A stretch of 64,000 nucleotides of DNA, taken from the NCBI RefSeq assembly GCF_000181495.1, contig NZ_ABCF01000005.1:1-64000 (forward strand), given 5' to 3'. The stretch comes from Bacillus sp. SG-1 (lineage in GTDB: Bacteria > Bacillota > Bacilli > Bacillales > Bacillaceae_B). Of the stretch, positions 53,558 to 61,372 are shown one piece after another. Both the position numbers and the translations under genes were made by a program. Below the pieces are notes generated by a model that saw only the letters and a program-made list of their open reading frames with translations, was not told where the DNA came from and ran no database searches. The first letter of the stretch is position 1, and every line of letters begins with the position of its first letter.

Positions 53558-53680
53558 TAAATAAAGGCAACCTCTTCCGAAAGGAATTGGACGCAAAGCT
53601 AAAGGGGCTAACGTACATAAATACAATGCCAGCCAGTTGCAGAACAATGGACCCTTTAGATTTTGATAGGGCTTTTTTTG
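53558..53680 (+). ncRNA. Second c-di-GMP-I-type (GEMM-I) riboswitch
   Basis: Readable elements: AAAGGCAA, hairpin with GAAA tetraloop (CCTCTTCC-GAAA-GGAATTGG), GGACGCAAAGC, GGGCTAACG, then ATGCCAGCCAGTTGC. CTAAAGGG (53599-53606) can pair with CCCTTTAG (53652-53659), while CCCT (53652-53655) can alternatively pair with AGGG (53668-53671) just before seven T. That looks like an antiterminator/terminator choice. It reads into the secreted coiled-coil gene 45 nt later. The aptamer is less perfect than the 23.3 kb copy. Confidence 0.85.
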
Positions 53681-53724
53681 TGCCTATCGATAAAGTATAA
53701 AAACTCTAAAGGAGAGATTATTGG

Positions 53725-54423
53725 ATGAAGAAACTGTTTTCGATGTTAATCGCAAGTGCTATGTTTTTTGGATTAGGTTCTAATGCGTTAGCTAATGAAA
53801 ATAAGGCTGAAGACCAGGCAAAAGCAATGGAAATGATTGAAAAAACAAATAGGGATATTGATAAAAAGATTGAAAAAGCGGTAGAAAAGGCTGATGAGCT
53901 TCAGGAAGAATATCTAATGGAAGTACGTGAAATCGAAGAAGGAAAAGAGATACTGGAACTCACCGAGGAACATGGAGAGGTTTTAATAGAGCTTGAAATG
54001 AACCGCCATGATGCAAAAAAATTCAAGAAGCTGGTAAAGAAATTGGCTAAGATTGATGAGAAAATTATTAAAGAAAGAGAAAAAATTGATCTGAAGATAT
54101 CGGAATTAAATAATGAAATAACTCTATTAACAACTCAATTAGTTGAAGCAGAAGACAAAGAGGAAAACAAATTAAATAAAAAGCTTGCTAAGCTGAGAGA
54201 AAAACTAAATAAAAAGAATGAAGCGGCAGAAGAAAAGACTGCTAAATATACGGAAGACCTTGAAGATGTCATTGACAAGGTATTCAACGAAACATTGGAA
54301 ATGTCAGCTGAGACAATAGAGAAAGCAGCAAAATTGGGTGTACAGGCAGAGTGTAGCTGGAAGCTTGTGCGTTTTGCTGACAGATGGGTTTGGATTGATC
54401 CACTTCGAGTGGTAGGCATTTAA
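53725..54423 (+). CDS. Secreted coiled-coil protein of unknown function
   Basis: A 232-residue exported protein: signal peptide about 1-24 (FFGLGSNALANE) followed by about 160 residues of almost uninterrupted charged heptads, KIEKAVEKADELQEEYLMEV through KLNKKLAKLREKLNKK. A short globular tail ends SWKLVRFADRWVWIDPLRVV. RBS AAAGGAGAG. The c-di-GMP riboswitch upstream indicates expression tied to c-di-GMP, as is typical for surface or matrix proteins. I do not recognise the family, and the tryptophan-rich tail is a notable feature. Confidence 0.85.
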   Translation: MKKLFSMLIASAMFFGLGSNALANENKAEDQAKAMEMIEKTNRDIDKKIEKAVEKADELQEEYLMEVREIEEGKEILELTEEHGEVLIELEMNRHDAKKFKKLVKKLAKIDEKIIKEREKIDLKISELNNEITLLTTQLVEAEDKEENKLNKKLAKLREKLNKKNEAAEEKTAKYTEDLEDVIDKVFNETLEMSAETIEKAAKLGVQAECSWKLVRFADRWVWIDPLRVVGI

Positions 54424-54460
54424 TTTTTAATGCTAAAAATACGGAATTTTAGTAAAATTT

Positions 54461-54493
54461 AGAACAAGTTTAAAAAGACTTGTTCTTATTTTC
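54461..54493 (+). terminator. Hairpin between coiled-coil and HD-GYP genes
   Basis: AGAACAAGT / ACTTGTTCT, then TATTTTC. It may attenuate read-through into the phosphodiesterase gene. Confidence 0.75.
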
Positions 54494-54512
54494 TTTATAA
54501 GTGGGTGTAAAG

Positions 54513-55445
54513 ATGGAAGGTTTGAAAATAGGTTCCAAAGAATCCTCACTTGAAAAGGTGGTTCTTGACCCGTTAGAACTAAGTTTAATATCACGTGGTC
54601 AAGGTGTTGAAGTCATAACACAGCGAATTGAAGCAGGCAGAATGGTGTATCTTTACCCGAGTGATAATCCTGATGCCTTTGAATTCTATTTTATCCTATC
54701 AGGGGAAATAACTTTTGAAGATCAAGGTGTTAACTGTACACTAGGAACCGAAGATTACTTTTCAGCAGAAGGGTTAAAAGAAACAATTTTCTTTAAAGTG
54801 ATATCTGAAGTTAAATTGCTTTGTATTTTTACCGAGCAGACTTTTTTTCATATCAGTAAAGAGATTAACTCTTTATATGAAATTGCAAAACAAGTTGAGC
54901 TAAAAGATCGTTATACTTTCAAGCATAGTGATAGGGTTGCAAATTATTCAATGAGAATTGCAAAAAAACTCAAGCTAAATAGATCTCAATTGGATAATTT
55001 GAATATTGCAGCCAGCCTCCACGACATCGGAAAAATCAACGTCCCTGAAGAAATCCTCAACAAGCCAGGACGTCTGACAGATGAAGAGTTTGCCATCATC
55101 AAAAAGCATCCTGGGGATGGAGCGGAGATGATTAAGGGTACTTACTATGAAGAAATCCACCCAATTATCGAGCAGCACCATGAGAGGTTGAACGGGACCG
55201 GGTATCCTCAAGGATTAAAAGGTGATGAAATCTCTCTTGAAGCAAGAATCATTGCGGTCAGTGACACGTTTGATGCGATGACTGAAGACCGGGCATACCG
55301 GAAGGCTTTTAATGCCCAATTTGCATTGGATGAGTTAAAAAAGCTCTCGGGTACCCATTATGACCCGCAAGTTGTGAAGGCTTTTGAAGAAGTGTTGATC
55401 GAAGAAGGCCTTGTAGGTAAACAAGACTCCGAAAATACTGGATAA
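54513..55445 (+). CDS. Cupin-like sensor plus HD-GYP phosphodiesterase
   Basis: A soluble protein of 310 residues. An N-terminal beta-barrel (about 25-110, RIEAGRMVYLYPSDNPDAFE then FILSGEITFED) resembles a cupin or cyclic-nucleotide-binding-like domain. The HD-GYP domain (about 125-300) has LKDRYTFKHSDRV, SLHDIGKINVPEEIL and HHERLNGTGYPQGL. Its metal ligands look intact. GTG 54501 is an alternative start; ATG 54513 has GTGGGTG near. It lies behind the riboswitch-controlled secreted protein, so it could close a feedback loop by degrading c-di-GMP in response to a bound ligand. Confidence 0.88.
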   Translation: MEGLKIGSKESSLEKVVLDPLELSLISRGQGVEVITQRIEAGRMVYLYPSDNPDAFEFYFILSGEITFEDQGVNCTLGTEDYFSAEGLKETIFFKVISEVKLLCIFTEQTFFHISKEINSLYEIAKQVELKDRYTFKHSDRVANYSMRIAKKLKLNRSQLDNLNIAASLHDIGKINVPEEILNKPGRLTDEEFAIIKKHPGDGAEMIKGTYYEEIHPIIEQHHERLNGTGYPQGLKGDEISLEARIIAVSDTFDAMTEDRAYRKAFNAQFALDELKKLSGTHYDPQVVKAFEEVLIEEGLVGKQDSENTG

Positions 55446-55480
55446 AAAACCTGCTCCTCGAGAAGGAAGCAGGTTTTTTG
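55446..55480 (+). terminator. HD-GYP gene terminator
   Basis: AAAACCTGCT(C/T)C / GAAGCAGGTTTTTT. Confidence 0.88.
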
Positions 55481-55587
55481 CTTTTATGTCATCTATTAAA
55501 TCCTTTTCTGCAGGGCCTATTGCTTGGACTTCTTGGTTAAGGGTTTCTGGGTGGCAGGTGACTGGCAATAGTGCTGTGTAAGTAGCG

Positions 55588-55710
55588 GTCATTGATAGAA
55601 TCGAGTAAGTTGTTGATAGAAATTCCAGACTTGATGATAGAACATCTAAAGCCGTCGATAGAATACCCAAACTCATCGTTAGAACCACAAGCCTTCAACG
55701 ATAATGTCCA
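55588..55710 (+). repeat. Tandem 21-22-bp repeats (GATAGAA motif) encoding IE-x5 heptads in one frame
   Basis: TTGATAGAA, TTGATAGAA, TGATAGAAC, TCGATAGAA, TCGTTAGAA and ACGATAATG recur about every 21 nt. One frame (from 55592) therefore reads as heptads IESSKLL, IEIPDLM, IEHLKPS, IEYPNSS, LEPQAFN. There is no RBS, so expression is doubtful; it is best called an intergenic tandem repeat. Confidence 0.75.
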
Positions 55711-55720
55711 TGAACCACCA

Positions 55721-55750
55721 AAAAGACTCCTGACATATGTCAGGAGCCTC
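55721..55750 (-). terminator. Terminator of the lipoprotein-ABC permease operon
   Basis: Perfect palindromic stem CTCCTGACATATGTCAGGAG; on the minus strand it is followed by CTTTTTGG. Confidence 0.85.
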
Positions 55751-55770
55751 TCTAAATTAATCGTCACTAC

Positions 55771-56385
55771 CTACCGGGCCGGCATGGCATCCTTTTGATT
55801 TGCTTGCATCTTATATTTACCTAAGTACCAGAAACCGCCATCCAAGGAAGAACCGATTGGTGAATATAACGCCATTCCTGTGGAAGTGATACCGTTTGCT
55901 TCATATTTAAATACTCCCTCACTGGAGCCGATGTTCTCACCTGTTTTTCCATACGTATTTTGAATGGCTGCAGGCTGCAGTTCTGGAAGGAATCGAACAG
56001 ATAACTGATATTGTTTTTCGGTATCAGGCCGTTCAAGAACAATCAGGAAGCTGCCATCCTCCGAGGTTTCGCTTGTTTTCTCCAGTATATACTCATCCAG
56101 CGGTTCAATAACGCCATTGATGACATCTAATTGCTCAGCGCCATCTGGGTATTGTTTCACGCCTGAATGGATGACGGCTCCTTCCGGAAGATTGGTCTGA
56201 CCGCGGATGACAAGCCTGTTGCGGTTATATTGAACAGTGGCTTCCAAGAGGATGGTTTCCTTTCCTCTAGCCACTTCCGGAGACTTTTTCTGCTCTAGCG
56301 TTTCATCTACCCAGACAACCCGGCAAGCTGTTAAGAGAAGCAGGACAAATAAAAACAGTACGAGTTTAATAGTCTTCTTTAACAT
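55771..56385 (-). CDS. Lipoprotein associated with ABC permeases
   Basis: A 204-residue lipoprotein with signal FLFVLLLLTACR and lipobox LTAC (Cys near 21). The mature part is beta-rich (ILLEATVQYNRNRLVIRGQT, then SFLIVLERPDTEKQYQLSVR) and does not resemble a standard solute-binding protein. Its start overlaps the end of the permease gene by 7 nt, so it belongs to the three-gene operon. It may be an accessory subunit facing outward. The family is not recognised. Confidence 0.8.
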   Translation of the reverse strand: MLKKTIKLVLFLFVLLLLTACRVVWVDETLEQKKSPEVARGKETILLEATVQYNRNRLVIRGQTNLPEGAVIHSGVKQYPDGAEQLDVINGVIEPLDEYILEKTSETSEDGSFLIVLERPDTEKQYQLSVRFLPELQPAAIQNTYGKTGENIGSSEGVFKYEANGITSTGMALYSPIGSSLDGGFWYLGKYKMQANQKDAMPAR

Positions 56386-57416
56386 GCTTCTTCCTCTTTG
56401 CGGTTAATGAAAGTGAAATCTTCTTTGCCAGGTTCGCGGTTTGCACGAGCCGGGTTTAGTTTGCTCTTCTTTTTGCGTTTGAAGCCGATATGGTTTCCTT
56501 CAATCAATACAGATCTCAATACTGCACTGATTTCGTTTACACAGAAGATGGTAAGCGCGAAGAATAAGAGTGGCCCCAGGACAATATACGGTCGGATGAA
56601 TACTTGCTGTATATTAATCGCAATGGTTGCAGCCCACTCATTGGTAGCAGAAAAATAAACTGGAATAAATTCCAGGATTCCAAAGTTAGAAGTCATTAAT
56701 CCGCCAAGGCAGATATGCAGGATGCCAAGCTGGATTAAGAGAAGGAGCGTTTGTGACAGTTGTTCAGAGAACAATACAATGGAATGACGGCCGAAGTGAG
56801 GCATCAAATGTTTTCTGATCAAGTGAAAACGGCTGGCTCCCATTTGTCTGGAGACATCAATGAACTCCTGTTTCATAAAATCATTCATTCCCTGGCCTAC
56901 GTACATACCGAGAGACGGAATGACGATGAGCGCTATCACGATGACTTCAATGACAGTGAAGCGGAAGCTGGTCAGCGCGTCGTTTTCGTAGGCGAGCTGA
57001 AGCGGATGAAGCAGGATGAAACCGACAATGGCCAGGGGAATGAAATTAAACGTATCCCAAAAGCCTTTGAATCCGGAACGAAGCCATCTCGGCATGAATG
57101 CATAGATAAGCCCTGTGATGAACCCGCCGGCCATGCGCAGCAATGCGATGGCCAATGCACCTAGCAGCGTATATTTAGCACCATCCATGAGCATGAGGAA
57201 AATGTTTCTCCCAATCTTGTCACTTCCCAAAGGGGGCATCTCAGATGGCGAGTATGGAGGTGCAGCAATGACCTTGTTAGTTTCAGGATCTTTTAAATAA
57301 GGTGGCCCTGACTCTGATAAATCAGGGTAGAGAACGGGCACGAGAAAGCTTCCGATAATCATCGCAGCAATAATCACAAATGGAATCCAAAAACGGAATG
57401 ATCTAAATACACTCAT
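56379..57416 (-). CDS. ABC transporter permease (DppC/OppC-like)
   Basis: A 345-residue membrane protein with the OppC-type N-terminus (one TM about 8-30, then a loop with PPLGSDKIGRNIFLMLMDGA, the LGTDxxGRD-like motif) and a BPD_transp_1 domain with about five more TM. The ATPase-contact EAA-type loop is recognisable as DVSRQMGASRFHLIRKHLMP. The start overlaps the upstream permease gene by 4 nt (ATGA). No ATPase or binding-protein gene is adjacent, so the complete transporter must use subunits encoded elsewhere. Confidence 0.87.
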   Translation of the reverse strand: MSVFRSFRFWIPFVIIAAMIIGSFLVPVLYPDLSESGPPYLKDPETNKVIAAPPYSPSEMPPLGSDKIGRNIFLMLMDGAKYTLLGALAIALLRMAGGFITGLIYAFMPRWLRSGFKGFWDTFNFIPLAIVGFILLHPLQLAYENDALTSFRFTVIEVIVIALIVIPSLGMYVGQGMNDFMKQEFIDVSRQMGASRFHLIRKHLMPHFGRHSIVLFSEQLSQTLLLLIQLGILHICLGGLMTSNFGILEFIPVYFSATNEWAATIAINIQQVFIRPYIVLGPLLFFALTIFCVNEISAVLRSVLIEGNHIGFKRKKKSKLNPARANREPGKEDFTFINRKEEEAC

Positions 57417-58309
57417 ACCTCAAACTCCCCTCCAATCATTTTTGTCAAAAGAATCCGGCCGATGCTGAAGATGATAAAGAATGGAATATATATCAGGAGC
57501 ATCCCTATAAAGAAAGCACTTGGCTTGGCAGTGGCGGTTGCCAGCATGACATACATAAATCCATGGATATTAAACAGGATTTCAATGATCAGCAGATTAG
57601 AAAGCATCAAAAGAAAAATCGGTTTAATATGATAATAGAATTGGATCCAGACATTGCGGAACAGGTGGACCCAAAGGGTATAAGCCTTCGAAAAGCCTTT
57701 TGAAAAAGAATATTCAACATAAGGCCTGTCTTCTTCTTCCCTGATTTGGAAAAGAAATTGCTTGGTGAGAAAAGCAATGGGCAGTACAGACAGGCAGACA
57801 ATCGGCAGCACATAAATTTTATCTTCACCCAGCTTGTAAATATCAAACAAAAGGATGTCCGTCTGTTTGAAAAGCCAAATGATGAATAATTGTAAAGAGA
57901 CGACAATCAAAACGTCCGGTAGAGAATCAAATACATCCAGTACCCTCATGCAAATCCGGTAGGCCCATCTTGGAAGGAACATAATCAGATAGCTGATGGC
58001 AGCCGAAACAACAACGGCAATGGCAAATGCTGTGATTAACAGGAGGAACGAATACCCAAACAGTTTCAACAGCATAGGGAAGATAGGATAGGTTTTTTCG
58101 TCTTGCCCGACCGTAATGAAAATAGAGCCGGGGTTCAATAAATCATGGAAGATTTGTTTTAAGGTATGAAAATATTTGGCGATATGTATAACAAGTTCAT
58201 GATCGTAAAAAAGCAAAGAACCCGCAGCACTGAATAAAAAAAGACCTGCGCACGTGAGTAGAAACTGAACGGGCAGCCATATGACCTGCTTCATGAAAGG
58301 CCTCCTCAA
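57413..58309 (-). CDS. ABC transporter permease (DppB/OppB-like)
   Basis: A 298-residue permease with about six TM segments, first in its operon. TM1 lies at about 10-30. The EAA-like loop SFSKGFSKAYTLWVHLFRNV is a diverged form of the DppB motif EYVRTARAKGLS. The sequence is less conserved than housekeeping Opp/Dpp permeases. Coupled overlaps with the two following genes indicate stoichiometric expression. The substrate is unknown. Confidence 0.8.
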   Translation of the reverse strand: MRRPFMKQVIWLPVQFLLTCAGLFLFSAAGSLLFYDHELVIHIAKYFHTLKQIFHDLLNPGSIFITVGQDEKTYPIFPMLLKLFGYSFLLLITAFAIAVVVSAAISYLIMFLPRWAYRICMRVLDVFDSLPDVLIVVSLQLFIIWLFKQTDILLFDIYKLGEDKIYVLPIVCLSVLPIAFLTKQFLFQIREEEDRPYVEYSFSKGFSKAYTLWVHLFRNVWIQFYYHIKPIFLLMLSNLLIIEILFNIHGFMYVMLATATAKPSAFFIGMLLIYIPFFIIFSIGRILLTKMIGGEFEV

Positions 58310-58543
58310 GCATGTAAAGTAAATTAAGAATCGTTGTTTTATACAGTTCTATTTTGAATTTTTCAGATTATTTCATTTTATACTATAACACTTACAATTT
58401 ATTCCTTCAAGAAAGGCCTGATTTTCCGATTGCTTTTTAAGAGCAGAACTTGCCAGAGTGATAACTGGAAAGTATATATAATGGAAGGGTACCTTATGTT
58501 ATTTTAGATAAAAGGTTAGTAGATAAGAATAAAGGGGATAAAT

Positions 58544-59353
58544 ATGACTGAATTAAAAGCGATTCAACAATTACAAACACCGAACACAACCTCCAGCTTA
58601 ATGGATGATTTTCTACGAATGGGTATAGAAAAAGGAATGACACTGATTGTCCATTCCTCTCTAAGTTCACTGGGCTGGGTTTGTGGAGGTGCCGTTTCCG
58701 TGGTGACAGCATTGATGGAAGCAGTAGGGAAAGAGGGAACACTGATTATGCCCTCTCAATCGGCTGACAACTCTGATCCGGCTGAGTGGCAGCAACCGCC
58801 CGTTCCTGAAGCATGGTGGCCGACTATCCGTGACAAAATGCCGGCATACGACCCGGATACCACTCCTGCAAGAGGCATGGGTGTAATAGCAGAAACATTT
58901 AGAAGTTTCCCAGGTGTAAAAAGAAGTTTACATCCGATGTATTCATTTACCGCCTGGGGAAAACATGCTGAGTATATACTGAGTGAACAACCTCTTGAGG
59001 AAGGATTTGGTCCGCGGTCGCCACTGGCTAAAATATATGAACTGGATGGAGACGTCCTCTTACTGGGCGTCACGCATGACAGCAATACGTCCCTGCATTT
59101 TGCCGAACACAGCATTCCCCATCGTGAAAAAGTCCAAAAAGGAGCCGCGATGAAAGAGAACGGCAATCGGGTATGGAACACCTATGAAGAGATTCTGTAT
59201 GATTCCGATCCTTTTGAAAAACTGGGAAAAGAATTTGAGAAACAACAGCCTGTAAAGTCCGCAGTGATCGGGAATGCAGACTGTAGATTGATGAAACAGC
59301 GGGCGGCAGTTGATTTTGCGAGAAATTGGCTTCAGCAAAATCAATCCAAATAG
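58544..59353 (+). CDS. AAC(3)-family aminoglycoside N-acetyltransferase-like protein
   Basis: A 269-residue member of the antibiotic_NAT (AAC(3)/YokD) family, which transfers acetyl from acetyl-CoA to an amino group. Visible motifs are LIVHSSLSSLGWVCGGAVSV, TLIMPSQSADN, RSLHPMYSFTAWGKHAEYIL (active-site His near 129) and LLLGVTHDSNTSLHFAEH. RBS AAAGGGG. In Bacillus this chromosomal family (YokD) often does not confer strong resistance, so a resistance role is not implied. The VOC gene downstream is 33 nt away. Confidence 0.9.
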   Translation: MTELKAIQQLQTPNTTSSLMDDFLRMGIEKGMTLIVHSSLSSLGWVCGGAVSVVTALMEAVGKEGTLIMPSQSADNSDPAEWQQPPVPEAWWPTIRDKMPAYDPDTTPARGMGVIAETFRSFPGVKRSLHPMYSFTAWGKHAEYILSEQPLEEGFGPRSPLAKIYELDGDVLLLGVTHDSNTSLHFAEHSIPHREKVQKGAAMKENGNRVWNTYEEILYDSDPFEKLGKEFEKQQPVKSAVIGNADCRLMKQRAAVDFARNWLQQNQSK

Positions 59354-59386
59354 CTACCTGAACATAGAAAGGGATGGGCGACCAAT

Positions 59387-59803
59387 ATGAGTGAAAAACT
59401 GTTAAGAGTAGGGACTACATATCTTCCTGTCCGGAATGTCGCTTCGGCCGCTGAATGGTATACCGTGAATCTTGGGGCGAAAGTTAACTATAGTGATGAG
59501 GATAAGGCAATTTTGGACTTAGCCAACCAGAGCTTCTTCCTCGTACAGGCAGGAAACAATCAATCAGCCAATTTCTTTGACAAAAATGGCAAAGAGCATT
59601 TCTCAATGACATTTGAAGTCAACGGGTTGTCTGCATTGAAAGATCTTCATAAAGATTTCAAAGAGAAGAAGCTGAAAGTCGGCGATATTGAAGACAGGGG
59701 CCACGCTGGCAAAAATTTTGTCTTCTGGGATATGGATGGCAATAAATTCGACGCCTGGAGCGAGCTAAGTCCTGATTTCAAAGAGAAATATACCGTTCAG
59801 TGA
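59387..59803 (+). CDS. VOC family protein (glyoxalase/bleomycin-resistance fold)
   Basis: A 138-residue single-chain VOC protein with two beta-alpha-beta3 modules: LPVRNVASAAEWYTVNLGAK and, in the second half, FKEKKLKVGDIEDRGHAGKN and NFVFWDMDGNKFDAWSE, where DMDGN is the usual DPDGN-type turn before the metal-ligand Glu. Function is unassigned. RBS GAAAGGGATGGG. A near-perfect parS site begins 2 nt after the stop codon. Confidence 0.88.
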   Translation: MSEKLLRVGTTYLPVRNVASAAEWYTVNLGAKVNYSDEDKAILDLANQSFFLVQAGNNQSANFFDKNGKEHFSMTFEVNGLSALKDLHKDFKEKKLKVGDIEDRGHAGKNFVFWDMDGNKFDAWSELSPDFKEKYTVQ

Positions 59804-59804
59804 C

Positions 59805-59820
59805 TGTTTCACGTGAAACG
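59805..59820. promoter_or_regulatory. Second parS-like site
   Basis: TGTTTCACGTGAAACG matches the parS consensus TGTTNCACGTGAAACA at every fixed position except the last base. It is intergenic, 26 kb from the perfect parS at 33657. Confidence 0.88.
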
Positions 59821-59957
59821 GCCTTTTTAAAGGGATTGGCGAATGGGGCCGATTGGTACATCATTTGGAGAGAAAGTCAGAAATGATGCTGTAAAAGGGA
59901 CGGAATAGGTACATCATTGTTATAAAATCATAAAAAAACAAACAGGAGGAGATCTCA

Positions 59958-60917
59958 ATGACCCAACCACAATATCAAAAAGCGACTTTTGCCGGGGGCT
60001 GTTTTTGGTGCATGGTTTCTCCTTTTGATGAGCAGGAAGGCATTCAAGAAGTTGTTTCGGGCTACATCGGCGGAGATAAAAAAAATCCATCCTACAAAGA
60101 AGTGGTCTCAGGAGTCACAGGACACAGGGAAGCAGTACAAATCACCTTTGATCCTGATATATTTCCTTTTGAAAAGCTTCTGGAGTTGTACTGGCAGCAA
60201 ATCGATCCCACAGATGCGGAAGGCCAGTTCAGTGACAAGGGGATAGCTTATACGACCGCAATCTATTATCACAGTGAGGAACAAAGGAGAAAAGCGGAAA
60301 AGTCGAAAGAGGAGCTTGCAGGGAGCGGGCGGTTCAACAAGTCTATCGTAACCGAAATCCTGCCTGCCCAGCCTTTTTATCCCGCAGAAGAATATCATCA
60401 GGACTTTTACAAGAAAAATAATTTCAGGTACGAACTGTATCAAAGAGGTTCGGGGAGACGAGATTTCCTGAAAAAGTACTGGCCGAAAGATACTTCTCAT
60501 CTTAGGGAAAAGCTGACGCCCTTGCAGTATTATGTGACTCAGGAAAATGGAACGGAGCCACCTTTTGAAAACGAATATTGGGATAACAAACGTGATGGGA
60601 TTTATGTCGATATCGTATCCGGTGAACCGCTGTTCACCTCCAAGGATCAATATGACAGCGGCTGCGGCTGGCCGAGTTTTACCAAGCCTGTCATGTCTGC
60701 CAGTGTTAAAGAAAAGTATGATTTAAGCCACAGAAGCACAAGGGTGGAGGTGCGCAGCCGGGAGGCCGATTCTCATTTGGGTCATGTATTTGAGGATGGC
60801 CCCGGAAAAAATGGTTTAAGGTACTGTATCAACTCAGCTGCTTTGCGGTTCATCCCTGTTGAAAATTTTGAAAAAGAGGGATATGGGGACTTTAAGATTC
60901 TCTTTCCTGGAAAGTAG
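59958..60917 (+). CDS. msrAB: Bifunctional peptide methionine sulfoxide reductase MsrA/MsrB
   Basis: A fused repair enzyme of 319 residues that reduces both diastereomers of methionine sulfoxide in proteins. MsrA (about 7-160) has the catalytic Cys in FAGGCFWCM and [10 protein letters not shown]. MsrB (about 175-310) has the CGWPSF segment near 234-240, HLGHVFEDG and the catalytic Cys in [12 protein letters not shown]. The zinc-binding CxxC pairs of many MsrB proteins are absent; the first position shows no Cys. RBS AGGAGGAG. A perfect palindromic terminator follows. Confidence 0.96.
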   Translation: MTQPQYQKATFAGGCFWCMVSPFDEQEGIQEVVSGYIGGDKKNPSYKEVVSGVTGHREAVQITFDPDIFPFEKLLELYWQQIDPTDAEGQFSDKGIAYTTAIYYHSEEQRRKAEKSKEELAGSGRFNKSIVTEILPAQPFYPAEEYHQDFYKKNNFRYELYQRGSGRRDFLKKYWPKDTSHLREKLTPLQYYVTQENGTEPPFENEYWDNKRDGIYVDIVSGEPLFTSKDQYDSGCGWPSFTKPVMSASVKEKYDLSHRSTRVEVRSREADSHLGHVFEDGPGKNGLRYCINSAALRFIPVENFEKEGYGDFKILFPGK

Positions 60918-60946
60918 ATATCCTCTGAAATTATCAGGAAATATGA

Positions 60947-60972
60947 AAATGGCTCAGGGCCCTGAGCCATTT
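60947..60972. terminator. Perfect 26-bp palindrome after msrAB
   Basis: AAATGGCTCAGGG and its exact complement with no spacer, followed by CTATTT. It acts as a terminator for msrAB and, on the minus strand (ATTTTCAT follows), for the frameshifted gene. Confidence 0.85.
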
Positions 60973-60976
60973 CTAT

Positions 60977-61319
60977 TTAATCAGTGTTTCTGCGCCCTTT
61001 TGATTCAAAGAGAAGCACAACTGGATATGCAGCAATCAAAAACAGGGAAATGTAAGTGGATCTCTCAAATGAAGTTTTAAACTTTTCTTGAGACCACCCG
61101 TCTTCCCCGATAATCCAATAGGCTAATTGGTTTGAAATGCCTACTCCATCGTTAGCTTCAGGAAAGGCTCTGGGTATAGTTCTGTCCGAGGCTGATGGCT
61201 GCCAAAAGGGAAAACGCTATAGTGAGACCTACTCCTTTGGAATAAGGATTGGGAATACCGAACCTTTTTAGAATTGCCGCTGATATACCCAGCAGAACGA
61301 TGCATCCATAAATGAACAA
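60977..61319 (-). pseudogene. Small membrane protein gene broken by a frameshift
   Basis: A TTG at 61319 with GGGGGAG starts FIYGCIVLLGISAAILKRFG and runs about 45 codons (two TM) before hitting a stop at 61158. The adjacent frame then continues seamlessly as AFPEANDGVGISNQLAYWII, GEDGWSQEKFKTSFERSTYI, SLFLIAAYPVVLLFESKG to a TAA at 60977. The span of 343 nt is one more than a multiple of three, as one inserted base near 61180 would give. The intact protein would be about 113 residues with three TM. It lies 53 nt downstream of the MFS gene on the same strand. Confidence 0.7.
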
Positions 61320-61372
61320 CCTATCTCCCCCTATGCAACATGGTATTAGCTCTGTCAAAACTTAAATATTTA

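Noticed and set aside
58544-59353. Considered as an acquired aminoglycoside-resistance gene
   Set aside because: No mobile context and ordinary codon use; chromosomal YokD-like members are common in Bacillus and need not confer resistance.
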